Origin: Paractinoplanes maris
GTDB lineage: Bacteria > Actinomycetota > Actinomycetes > Mycobacteriales > Micromonosporaceae
NCBI RefSeq assembly: GCF_023544465.1
Contig: NZ_JALPVL010000021.1
Span: 1 to 64,000, forward strand
Length of the DNA: 64,000 bases
Direction: 5' to 3'
Every line of letters begins with the position of its first letter. Position 1 is the first letter of the stretch. Positions 25,193-33,537 of the stretch are shown piece by piece. Below the pieces are notes generated by a model that was not told the DNA's origin, ran no database searches, and was given only the letters and a program-made list of their open reading frames with translations. A program made the position numbers and the translations under genes.

Positions 25193-26089
25193 TCAGCCGC
25201 CGGTGACGGTGCGGTCGAGGAAGTCGCGGATCAGCGGCGCCACGACGTCGAGCTGGTCCTCCAGGACGAAGTGGCCGGTGTCGAGCAGGTGAAACTCGGC
25301 GTCCGGCAGGTCGCGCAAATAGGGGCGGGCGCCCTCGGCCGGGAAGACCTCGTCGTTCTGGCCCCAGACGACCAGGGCCGGGGGCTGCTGCCGGCGGAAG
25401 AACGCCTGGAACCGCGGATAGAGCGGAACGTTGGTGCCGTAGTCGTGGAACAGATCGAGTTGGATCTCCCGGTTGCCCGGCCGGCCGAGTTGGGCGAGGT
25501 CGTGGGTCCAGCTGTCCGGGTCGAGCCGGGTGCGGTCCCGCACTCCCTGGGTGTATTGCGCCGTCACCGCCTCGGCCTCGACGACGAAGCCGAGAGCTTG
25601 GCGGTTCTCGTCGGTGCCGGCTGCCCAGTACCTCTTCATCGGGTCCCAGAAGCCCTGCAACCCTTCCTCGTACGCGTTGCCGTTCTGCACGATGAGCGCG
25701 CTCACCCGGTCGGGGCCCTCGAGCGCCAGGCGATAGCCGACCGGCGCCCCGTAATCGAAGCTGTAAAGGGCGTAACGGTGGACGCCGAGCCGGTCGAGCA
25801 GTTCCTTTATGAGACCGGCGAAGTTCGCGAAGGTGTAGTCGAACACCGAGCGGTCCGGAACAGCGCTGTGGCCGAAGCCCGGATAGTCCGGTGCGATCAC
25901 GTGGTATCGGTCCGCCAGCGCCGGGATCAGGTCCCGGAACATCCGCGACGACGTCGGAAAGCCGTGCAACAGAAGGATCACGGGCGCGTCGACCGGTCCG
26001 GCCTCGCGGTAGAAGATGTCGATTCCGTTCACTTCGACCGTACGGAAATGGGTGACCGGTAACGCGCTTCGCTCGACGGTTGTCCGCAT
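25193..26089 (-). CDS. Alpha/beta hydrolase with probable Asp nucleophile
   Basis: 298 residues. It has LLHGFPTSSRMFRDLIPAL and PDYPGFGHS, but the nucleophile elbow reads YSFDYGAPVG, placing Asp112 where most relatives have Ser. An Asp nucleophile is the arrangement in haloalkane dehalogenases and epoxide hydrolases. Acid and base candidates are Asp in WGQNDEVFP and His in DTGHFVLED. The ATG at 26089 begins this frame cleanly. It is the first gene of an operon with the aldo/keto reductase and is divergent from the TDT channel gene. Confidence 0.82.
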   Translation of the reverse strand: MRTTVERSALPVTHFRTVEVNGIDIFYREAGPVDAPVILLLHGFPTSSRMFRDLIPALADRYHVIAPDYPGFGHSAVPDRSVFDYTFANFAGLIKELLDRLGVHRYALYSFDYGAPVGYRLALEGPDRVSALIVQNGNAYEEGLQGFWDPMKRYWAAGTDENRQALGFVVEAEAVTAQYTQGVRDRTRLDPDSWTHDLAQLGRPGNREIQLDLFHDYGTNVPLYPRFQAFFRRQQPPALVVWGQNDEVFPAEGARPYLRDLPDAEFHLLDTGHFVLEDQLDVVAPLIRDFLDRTVTGG

Positions 26090-26261
26090 GTCTCGCGTCC
26101 TTTCGATAACGGCAGGCGACGCCCGCCGTGCTTCGTCCCACCGTGCCGGGAGCCGGCGCCGGCGGGCATCTGTCGAATGGCGCGCGTGACCCGAGGGTCG
26201 AACGACGGATGCTCGTGCTCCCGGCGGCGCCATACGTTCGGCGGGGAAAAGGAGGTATCCG

Positions 26262-27227
26262 ATGCCCGGCACCACACGTCGGCTGACTGCCAACCTGTTC
26301 GGCATCCCGTTCGCCTTCGCGGGTCTCGCGCAATGCTGGTGGACCGCGCACAAGCTCACCGCCGTGCCGTCCTGGCCCGCGGAACTGCTCTGGGTCGTCG
26401 CCGCGGCCGTCTACCTGGTGACCGTCGCGACGTACCTCAGAAATGCCATCAGCCGCGGCCGGCCGGCCGACGAGCCCGGCGACCTGACGTTCGGCCCGTT
26501 CACCGCCCTGATCCTCGTCGTGCCGATGATGCTCGGCCTGGCTCTGGCCGTGCCCGCACCGGCCGCCGGGCGCACGATCTTCGTGATCTTCGCCGTCCTG
26601 GTCGCGCTCTACGGCGGTTGGCTGAGCGGCCAATGGATCATCGAGGACATGCCGCTCGACCGGTGGCACCCGGGCTACTTCCTGCCCACCGTCGCCGGTC
26701 CGTTGCTCGCCGCCGGCGGCAGCGCCTCGCTCGGCTACGACGGTTTCGCCCGGCTGATGTTCGGCTACGGCCTGGTCTGCTGGATCATCCTGGGCTCGAT
26801 CATCCTCATCCGGCTGTTCACCCAGCCGGCCCTGCCCCGGCCGCTGCTGCCGACGCTGGCGATCGAGCTGGCACCGCCGGTCGTGGCCGGCAGCGCCTGG
26901 TTCGAGATCAATGGCAATCGGCCCGACACGGCGGCCTATCTGATGGCCGGGTACGCGATACTCATGCTCCTCGTTCAGCTCCGCCTCATCCCGCTCTACG
27001 CGAAGGTGTCGTTCGCGGCCGGGATCTGGGCGTTCGCCTTCTCCTACATCGCCGCCTTCACCGTCGCCGTCCACTGGCTCGCGGCCGCGCAGGTCGACGG
27101 CCGGCGCCCGGTGGCGTACTGCCTGCTGGTGGTCGTCACCCTCGGCATGACAGCACTGTCCATCCGCACGGTCGCCGGGCTCGCGCGCGGCTCGTTCCTG
27201 CCTCGCACCCCGGTGGCTGCGTCATGA
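26262..27227 (+). CDS. TDT/TehA-like membrane channel or transporter
   Basis: 321 residues with about ten hydrophobic helices. HPGYFLPTVAGPLLAA is the signature of the tellurite-resistance/dicarboxylate transporter (TehA/SLAC1) group of anion channels. The start at 26262 is fixed by a perfect AAGGAGGT at 26249-26256. It overlaps the nitroreductase gene by 4 nt (ATGA). The transported ion is unknown. Together with a nitroreductase and a ThuA-like protein it may form a toxic anion or stress response operon. Confidence 0.75.
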   Translation: MPGTTRRLTANLFGIPFAFAGLAQCWWTAHKLTAVPSWPAELLWVVAAAVYLVTVATYLRNAISRGRPADEPGDLTFGPFTALILVVPMMLGLALAVPAPAAGRTIFVIFAVLVALYGGWLSGQWIIEDMPLDRWHPGYFLPTVAGPLLAAGGSASLGYDGFARLMFGYGLVCWIILGSIILIRLFTQPALPRPLLPTLAIELAPPVVAGSAWFEINGNRPDTAAYLMAGYAILMLLVQLRLIPLYAKVSFAAGIWAFAFSYIAAFTVAVHWLAAAQVDGRRPVAYCLLVVVTLGMTALSIRTVAGLARGSFLPRTPVAAS

Positions 27228-27907
27228 CCGATCCCGAAGGTCCCGAACCGGGCGTCCTCGGCCTGTCGGCCGACGAGGTCCTCACCACCACCCGTGCCGT
27301 CCGCCGGCGACTCGACCTGAGCCGGTCGGTGCCCCGCAGCGTGGTCGAGGACTGCGTGCGCATCGCGTTGCAGGCGCCGAGCGGCCGCAACAGGCAGCGT
27401 TGGGACTTCGTCTTTGTGGAGGAGCGGCGGACCCGCGCACAGGTCGCGCACCTGTGGCGCCGGGGTCTGACAGCGCCGCCGCCGGCCTCGGGATCAGCCG
27501 GCCCGGCGTTCAGCCGGATGGCATTCGCCTCGGCTGAATGGGGGCGTATCAGCCGCAGCCTGATCCACCTCGCCGATCATCTGCACGAGGTGCCGCTCCT
27601 GCTCATCCCGTGCCTGCGCGTCGAGTCACGGGCAGAGCTCGACAGCATCCGCGGCCAGGCCGGCGGCTGGGGTTCGGTGATTCCGGCGTTCTGGAGTTTC
27701 ATGCTGGCGGCCCGCGAACGGGGCCTGGGCACGGCCTGGACCACCAACCATCTCAGCTACGAGAAGGAGATGGCGGAGTTGCTGGGCCTTCCGTACGCCA
27801 CCGTCGTGCAGGTCGCCCTGACGCCGGTGGCCTACACCCTGGGCACCGATTTCCGCCCGGGCCCGCGAGCCGAGGCACGGGAGCTCATGCACTGGAACCG
27901 CTGGTAG
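27224..27907 (+). CDS. Nitroreductase-family flavoprotein
   Basis: 227 residues. The N-terminal FMN-contact region RAVRRRLDLSRSVP and ALQAPSGRNRQRWDFVFVEE, plus the central HEVPLLLIPC and ERGLGTAWTT, match NfsB/nitroreductase-like flavoenzymes, which reduce nitro groups, quinones or other electrophiles using NAD(P)H. The ATG at 27224 overlaps the TDT gene stop, and the ThuA gene follows after 39 bases, so the three probably share a transcript. Confidence 0.85.
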   Translation: MTDPEGPEPGVLGLSADEVLTTTRAVRRRLDLSRSVPRSVVEDCVRIALQAPSGRNRQRWDFVFVEERRTRAQVAHLWRRGLTAPPPASGSAGPAFSRMAFASAEWGRISRSLIHLADHLHEVPLLLIPCLRVESRAELDSIRGQAGGWGSVIPAFWSFMLAARERGLGTAWTTNHLSYEKEMAELLGLPYATVVQVALTPVAYTLGTDFRPGPRAEARELMHWNRW

Positions 27908-27946
27908 GCCACGAGTCATCGACGACCTCAGGAACGGAGCTACTTC

Positions 27947-28606
27947 ATGACAGTCGCCACCGTCATCTTCAGTGGGGAGGGCCTGCACGCCGACCCCTGG
28001 CACTCGTTGCCGGACACCACCGCCAGGATCGCCGGACTGATAGGCGATGCCGGCGCGGTGGCGACCGTGACGTCCGTCGGTGAGCTTCCGGCGGCCCTTC
28101 GCGACACCGGCCTGCTGGTGGTGAACGCGAGTGCCAACCGTTCGGAGCCGGTTCCGGAGGACGAGGACTTCGCCCGTGCTCTCGGCGCGTTCCTTGCCCG
28201 TGGCGGCAGTCTCCTGGCCACCCACAGCGCGGCGATCGCCTTTCCCGGATCGTCGATCTGGCGGACCGCGATCGGCGCCTCGTGGGCGTACGGCACGACG
28301 TTTCATCCGCCGATCGGCCCGGCTCGCGTCCGCCGGGGCGCGGCCGGGCATCCGATCACTGATGGACTCGGCGACTTCGAGGTCTACGACGAGCGGTTCA
28401 CCGACCTGGACCTGGTGGACGGCACCAGCGACATCCTCTATGTCCACGACGAGGGCGGTGCCGTACATCCGCTCGTCTGGGCACGCACCGTGGGCGGCAG
28501 CCGGGTGGTCTACGACGCGCTGGGCCACGACGTCCGGTCCTACGATTCCCCGGAGCACGCCACCGTGGTGCGCCGGGCGGTGGCCTGGCTGCGGCACGAG
28601 ATCTGA
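27947..28606 (+). CDS. ThuA-like glutamine amidotransferase-fold protein
   Basis: 219 residues of the ThuA (trehalose utilisation) domain: VIFSGEGLHADPWHSLPD at the start, FLARGGSLLATHSAAIAFPG in the middle, then DEGGAVHPLVWARTVGGSRV and DALGHDVRSYDSPEH near the end. These domains adopt a class I glutamine amidotransferase-like fold and occur in carbohydrate metabolism; the reaction is poorly defined. It has a good GGAGC ribosome binding site upstream. It is the last gene before the large LuxR regulator on the same strand, with 111 bases between them. Confidence 0.82.
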   Translation: MTVATVIFSGEGLHADPWHSLPDTTARIAGLIGDAGAVATVTSVGELPAALRDTGLLVVNASANRSEPVPEDEDFARALGAFLARGGSLLATHSAAIAFPGSSIWRTAIGASWAYGTTFHPPIGPARVRRGAAGHPITDGLGDFEVYDERFTDLDLVDGTSDILYVHDEGGAVHPLVWARTVGGSRVVYDALGHDVRSYDSPEHATVVRRAVAWLRHEI

Positions 28607-28717
28607 TCCGGCCCCACGTGCCGGGGCTGACCGGTCGGACGTTACGAGAGCGTCTTCACGTCCACTAGCCTGCACTGGTCAGGCTCCGTCGGGACGCACG
28701 TGCAGAGGGGAGGCCCG

Positions 28718-31510
28718 ATGCGCGTTTTCACCGGCAGCACCGGCAGCGCCGGCCAGACCATGCTCGACCGGCACCGCGAGCGTGAGGTGCTGGGCACTGT
28801 CCTGGCCACGGTGCGGGCCGGTGGCCGGGCTGTGCTCACCGTCCGGGGTGGTGTCGGGGTCGGCAAGACACGGCTGTTGCGCCACCTCGAGGAGACCGCG
28901 TCGGATTTCACTGTCACCCGTACGTCCGGATCCGAGCCCGAAAGGGAGCTGGCGTACGCCGGTCTGCAGTTGATGTGTGCGCCGATGCAGTCGCGGTTGC
29001 ACCAGTTGCCGCCGCCGCAACGCGAAGCCTTGAACGTTGCCTTCGGCCTGTCGGCGGGCAAGGTCCCGGACCGTTTCCTGGTCGGCCTGGCGGTGCTCGG
29101 CCTGATGGCGGCCGAGGCGGAGAGCCGGCCGTTGCTGTGCCTGGTGGATGACGTCCAGTGGCTCGATCAGGCCTCGGTGGAGACCCTGATCTTCGTCGCC
29201 CGGCGGCTGATGGCCGAGCCGGTGGCTCTGGTCTTCGCCTACCGGAACACGGCTGATCCACCCGGGCTGACCGGCCTGCCCATGCTCGAGGTCTCCGGAC
29301 TCGGTGACGCCGACGCGCAGGAGCTGCTGGTGACGGCCGTGCCGGGCCGGATCGACCAGCGGGTCCGCGACCGGATCGTCGCCGAGAGCCGCGGGAACCC
29401 GCTCGCCTTGCTCGAGCTGCCCCGCGGGCTCAGCCAGGTCGAGCTGGCCGGCGGCTATCGGACGCCGTCGTCGGGTCCCCTGGTCGGCAGCATCGAGAGC
29501 AGCTATCTCCGCCGGCTCGAGCAGCTGCCACCCGGCACCCGGTTGCTCCTCCTGCTGGCCTCGGCCGAGCCGGTCGGTTACGTGCCTCTGCTGTGGCGTG
29601 CCGCCGCCCGGTTGTCTGTCGGCGTCGAGGATGCCGAACCGGCGATCGCCGACGGGATGGTCGAGATCGACGCGCGGGTGCGGTTCGCCCACCCGCTGCT
29701 CCGGTCGGTCATCTACCGGGCGGCCTCGGTCGCGGAGCGGCAACGCGTGCACCGGGTTCTGGCCGACGAGACCGATGCCTCGGACGACCCGGACCGGCGG
29801 GCCTGGCACCGGGCTCAGGCCGCCACGGCGCCCGACGAGGACGTCGCCGCCGAGCTGGTCCGGTCGGCCGGGCGGGCCCAGGCCCGCGGCGGCCTGGCCG
29901 CCGCGGCCGCCTTCCTCGAGCACGCCGGCGCCTTGACCCCTGATCCGGCCCACCGGGCCCGGCGCATGCTGTCCGCGGCGCGGGCCAAACTGCTGGCCGG
30001 GGCGGCCGAAGCGGGGCTGAGCCTGTTGAGCGCGGCCGAGTCGGGCCCGTTGAGCGCCCTCGATCGTGCGCGGGCCGAGCTGCTCCGGGGTCAGATCGCG
30101 TTCGCGTCGAGCCGGGGGCGGGATGCCCCCGCGCTGCTGTTGAAGGCGGCCAAGAGCCTGGAGTACCTGGACGCGAAGCGGGCCGGCGAAACGTATCTGG
30201 AGACGTTGTCGGCGAGCTGCTTCGCCGGCCGTCTCGCGGCCGACGGGGCTCAGCGCGAGGTCGCGATGGCCGCGCGGGGAGCCGTGCGGGCCCCGGATCA
30301 GCCGGCCGCGATCGGTCTCCTCCTGGAGGGGCTGTCGACCCGTGTGCTCGACGGCTACGTGGCCGCGGCACCGGTCCTGCGCCAGTCGCTGGCCGCGTTC
30401 CAGGATCTTGACCTCGAACCGGACGAGGAGTTGCGCTGGCTCTGGCTGGCGGTCTGGGTCGCGATGGATCTCTGGGACGACGAGAGCTGGTACGACCTGA
30501 CGATCCGTCAGCTGAGCATCGTCCGGGAGACGGGCGCGCTCGGCATGCTGCCGATGGCGCTCAGCTCCCGGATCTTCATGCATCTGTTCTCCGGTGAGCT
30601 GCCCGAAGGGGAGTCGCTGATGACGGAGGCGCTGACCGCCGCCGAGGCGATGCAGATCCAGATGTTCCCGTCGCCGCAGATGCTGCATGCCGCCCTCCGG
30701 GGTCACCGGTCCGAGGGTCGTGAGGTGATCGAGACCTTCCCCGCGTACGACGGGTCGAACGGCGAGGGCTTCGACATGTCCGTCGCGGCCTGGACGCACG
30801 CCCTGCTCGACAACGGTGTCGGCCATTACGAGGACGCCCTGACCTCCGCGCGGTTCGCCAGTGCGCACGCACCCGACCTGGGCGCCTCGACCTGGCCCCT
30901 GCCGGAGCAGATCGAGGCGGGAGTCCGCGGGACCTCCCGGGAGTCCGCGATCGAGGCGCAGCAACGGCTCACGACGGCCGCCCGGGCCACCGGCACGGAC
31001 TGGGCGCTCGGCGTGGATGCGCGGTGCCGGGCGCTGCTCAGCACCGGCCCGGAAGCCGAGGTGCTGTTCCGGGAGGCGATCGACCGGCTCGGCCGCACCC
31101 GGATGAAAGTGGATCTCGCGCGGGCCCATCTGCTCTTCGGGGAGTGGCTGCGTCGTGCCGACCGGCGTCGTGAGGCGCGAGCCGAGTTGCAGATCGCGCA
31201 CGAGTTCTTCTCCGGTATCAAGGCCGAGGGGTTCGCCGGGCGGGCGGCCCGCGAGCTGGAGGCAGCGGACGGCGTCGTCCGGGCGGTCACGACCAGCCCG
31301 GTCGGCAACCTCACCCCGCAGGAACTGCAGATCGCCACGCTGGCTCGGGACGGTTACACCAATCCCGAGATCGGCACCCGGCTGTTCATCAGCTCGCGCA
31401 CCGTCGAATGGCACCTGTCGCGAGTGTTCCCGAAACTGGGCATCACGACCCGGCGAGCCCTTCGGGACGCTTTCCCGGCCTCCACCGAGCGGCCACCGAC
31501 CGAGCTATGA
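28718..31510 (+). CDS. Large LuxR-family ATPase transcriptional regulator (LAL type), second copy
   Basis: 930 residues. Walker A is GGVGVGKT (44-51) and the Walker B-like strand is LLCLVDDVQWLD (about 139-150). A long helical middle and a C-terminal LuxR helix-turn-helix (LTPQELQIATLARDGYTN, IGTRLFISSRTVEWHLSRV) complete the design shared with the regulator at 9252. The ATG at 28718 is chosen because AGGGGAGG ends six bases before it; an in-frame GTG at 28700 lacks this support. The SDR-GMC-Rieske operon downstream is a plausible target, with a short LuxR gene in between. Confidence 0.85.
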   Translation: MRVFTGSTGSAGQTMLDRHREREVLGTVLATVRAGGRAVLTVRGGVGVGKTRLLRHLEETASDFTVTRTSGSEPERELAYAGLQLMCAPMQSRLHQLPPPQREALNVAFGLSAGKVPDRFLVGLAVLGLMAAEAESRPLLCLVDDVQWLDQASVETLIFVARRLMAEPVALVFAYRNTADPPGLTGLPMLEVSGLGDADAQELLVTAVPGRIDQRVRDRIVAESRGNPLALLELPRGLSQVELAGGYRTPSSGPLVGSIESSYLRRLEQLPPGTRLLLLLASAEPVGYVPLLWRAAARLSVGVEDAEPAIADGMVEIDARVRFAHPLLRSVIYRAASVAERQRVHRVLADETDASDDPDRRAWHRAQAATAPDEDVAAELVRSAGRAQARGGLAAAAAFLEHAGALTPDPAHRARRMLSAARAKLLAGAAEAGLSLLSAAESGPLSALDRARAELLRGQIAFASSRGRDAPALLLKAAKSLEYLDAKRAGETYLETLSASCFAGRLAADGAQREVAMAARGAVRAPDQPAAIGLLLEGLSTRVLDGYVAAAPVLRQSLAAFQDLDLEPDEELRWLWLAVWVAMDLWDDESWYDLTIRQLSIVRETGALGMLPMALSSRIFMHLFSGELPEGESLMTEALTAAEAMQIQMFPSPQMLHAALRGHRSEGREVIETFPAYDGSNGEGFDMSVAAWTHALLDNGVGHYEDALTSARFASAHAPDLGASTWPLPEQIEAGVRGTSRESAIEAQQRLTTAARATGTDWALGVDARCRALLSTGPEAEVLFREAIDRLGRTRMKVDLARAHLLFGEWLRRADRRREARAELQIAHEFFSGIKAEGFAGRAARELEAADGVVRAVTTSPVGNLTPQELQIATLARDGYTNPEIGTRLFISSRTVEWHLSRVFPKLGITTRRALRDAFPASTERPPTEL

Positions 31511-32578
31511 CGGGCCGAGCGCGTCGCGCAAAGCCGCTCGGCTCGGGATCCGCAGCTTCTGGAAGACCCGCTGCAGGTGGGTGCCCACGGTTCGATGGGA
31601 CAGATAGATTCTGGTCGCGATCTGCTTGTTGGTCAGCCCCGAGGCGGCCAGTTCGGCGACCACCCGTTCCTGGGGCGTGAGCTCCTGGGTGTGCGTGGCG
31701 CCGGGTCCGATCCGCAGGTTGCCGGTGCCGCGAAGCTCCCGGGACACGCGCGAATGCCACGGCCGCGCTTCGAGATGCGAGAACGTGGCAAGGGCGTCGG
31801 TCAGGTGCGGTCGCGCGTTCTTGAGCGATCCGGTACGCCGGAGGCGCTCCGCGTAGGCCAGCTGCACCCGGGCCCGGTCGTACGGGAGATCGGTCATGCC
31901 GGGCAGGGCGAGCACCTGCTCGAAGCGGCCGATGCCACCCGGGTCGGCGATCGCGGCGGCACATCCGGTCAGCAGCCTCGCCCGGGGCGAAAGGCCGGCG
32001 CTGTCCGTGCCAGGCAGCATCGCCACATACCGGCGGGCGACGTCCGCGCGATCGGTCCGGACGGCACACTCGACGATGTCCACGGACGCCGCCAGGGCCA
32101 GCGGAAGATTGGCGGCGAACGTGCTGGGCGCGGCGAGGTCGGAGACGCACCGGAACGCCTGCTCGAAATCGTCCCGGCCCTGCGCCACGAGGCACTGCAC
32201 GTAGAGCGAATAGAGGCGGACGGCCGCCGATCCTCGCCGGCGGGCCCAGTCCTCCAGATCCGCGGCCAGGCGCTGGGCCTCCTCGTCCTCGCCCCGGGCG
32301 GCGGCGATGACGGCGGTGACGACCCACAGCGGCCAGCGCAGTTCCTGATACCCGTGCGACTCGCACAGCTGGACCCCCGTGCCGGCCAGTCGCAAGGCCT
32401 CATCCCACACCCCGGTCAGCAGGTCGTCGAAGCACAGCGCGGTGAGGGCCCGGATCGTGGTCTCGGTCGCCGAGGAGGCGCTGCCCCGACGGAGGATCGC
32501 CTCGTGTCCCTCCCAGGTGGGCTGGTGGTTGCCGCGTGGATCGAACGGCACCATGACTGAGACTCCGTCGGCTCCCAT
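31505..32578 (-). CDS. Short LuxR-family regulator lacking the ATPase domain
   Basis: 357 residues. It aligns by eye only with the helical middle and C-terminal part of LAL regulators: TPR-like helices (ARGEDEEAQRLAADLEDWAR, YDRARVQLAYAERLRRTG) and a good LuxR helix-turn-helix (LTPQERVVAELAASGLTN, IATRIYLSHRTVGTHLQRV). No P-loop is present. It may be a naturally short regulator or a remnant of a longer gene. GGGAGAAG upstream of the ATG at 32578 supports an active start. The stop overlaps the end of the long LuxR gene by 6 bases, tail to tail. It is divergent from the SDR-GMC-Rieske operon. Confidence 0.75.
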   Translation of the reverse strand: MGADGVSVMVPFDPRGNHQPTWEGHEAILRRGSASSATETTIRALTALCFDDLLTGVWDEALRLAGTGVQLCESHGYQELRWPLWVVTAVIAAARGEDEEAQRLAADLEDWARRRGSAAVRLYSLYVQCLVAQGRDDFEQAFRCVSDLAAPSTFAANLPLALAASVDIVECAVRTDRADVARRYVAMLPGTDSAGLSPRARLLTGCAAAIADPGGIGRFEQVLALPGMTDLPYDRARVQLAYAERLRRTGSLKNARPHLTDALATFSHLEARPWHSRVSRELRGTGNLRIGPGATHTQELTPQERVVAELAASGLTNKQIATRIYLSHRTVGTHLQRVFQKLRIPSRAALRDALGPS

Positions 32579-32814
32579 GACACTTCTCCCTGGATGATCG
32601 CGATCCCGCCGAGGTCCGTCCGGCGGTGAGTTCACCCTCGGTCACCGGGCGGGACAGCCACCCCGGGTAACCCACGGGGATCGCTCCAGGGTGCCCGGGC
32701 TCACACCCGGCATGGGCTGTTCGACAGATGCCCGGGGCCGGTCGGCGGCGGGACGCTGACGTCTCGGGCGTGCGCATCCTGCCCACGTCCGCTCTCCATC
32801 AGGAAGGCGGCATC

Positions 32815-33537
32815 GTGCCCAGCATCCTCACCGGAGCAGTCGTTCTCGTCACCGGAGCCAACGGTGGCCTGGGAACCGAATTCGTCCAGCAATGCCTGTC
32901 CCGGGGCGCGGCGAAGGTCTACGCCACTGCCCGTACGCCGCGACACCGGCCCGACCCGCGGATCGTCGCCCTGTCGCTGGATGTCACCGACGAGGAATCC
33001 GTGGCCGAGGCCGCGGCGATCGCCGGCGACACCACGGTCCTGATCAACAACGCCGGCGTGCTGCGGTTCGGCGATTCCCTGCTGTCCGACAGCATGGCCG
33101 ACATCCGGAGCACCTTCGAGACCAACTTCTTCGGCCCGTTGCTGGTCACCCGGGCCTTCGCCCCGGTGCTGCGGGCCAACGGCGGCGGCGCCCTGATCGA
33201 CGTGCACTCGATCTTCAGCTGGCTGGCCCTGATGGGCTCGTACAGTGCGGCCAAGGCGGCCCTGTGGTCGGCCACCAACTCGTTCCGGCAGGATCTGGCC
33301 GGGCAGGGCACCCAGGTGGTCGGCCTGCACCTCGGGGTGACGGCCACCCCGATGACGGTGGGATACCAGGCGCCGATGAACCGGGCCTCCGACGTCGTCC
33401 GCATCGCCCTGGACGGGCTGGAAGCCGGGGAACTCGAGGTCATCACCGATGACCGCACCGCGGCCGTGAAGCAAGGCCTGTGTGGTTCCATCGGAGATCT
33501 CTACCCCCGGTTCGCGCGGCCCGGACAGTCGTCATGA
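32815..33537 (+). CDS. Short-chain dehydrogenase/reductase of the GMC-Rieske operon
   Basis: 240 residues from a GTG at 32815, with AGGAAGG seven bases upstream. Cofactor motif TGANGGLG at 13-20, NNAGV at 78-82 and catalytic Ser132, Tyr143 and Lys147 (YSAAK) are all intact. The last part is shorter than in classical SDRs and ends GDLYPRFARPGQSS, like the small SDRs annotated as DUF-associated reductases. The stop overlaps the GMC oxidoreductase start by 4 nt, so the two enzymes are co-translated and probably act on one alcohol/ketone pathway. Confidence 0.86.
   Translation: MPSILTGAVVLVTGANGGLGTEFVQQCLSRGAAKVYATARTPRHRPDPRIVALSLDVTDEESVAEAAAIAGDTTVLINNAGVLRFGDSLLSDSMADIRSTFETNFFGPLLVTRAFAPVLRANGGGALIDVHSIFSWLALMGSYSAAKAALWSATNSFRQDLAGQGTQVVGLHLGVTATPMTVGYQAPMNRASDVVRIALDGLEAGELEVITDDRTAAVKQGLCGSIGDLYPRFARPGQSS

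Noticed and set aside
24165..27074. A single 969-codon minus-strand frame that would join the aldo/keto reductase to a long N-terminal part
   Set aside because: The reductase begins at 25187 with its natural N-terminus. The upstream part reads through the hydrolase gene in another frame and is Arg/Gly rich.
28607..28640. A terminator hairpin after the ThuA gene
   Set aside because: Only a 5-bp stem (GCCCC/GGGGC) is possible, too weak in this GC context.
28679..31414. A 911-codon minus-strand frame opposite the LuxR ATPase
   Set aside because: Low-complexity composition with no motifs; the opposite strand has Walker and LuxR signatures.
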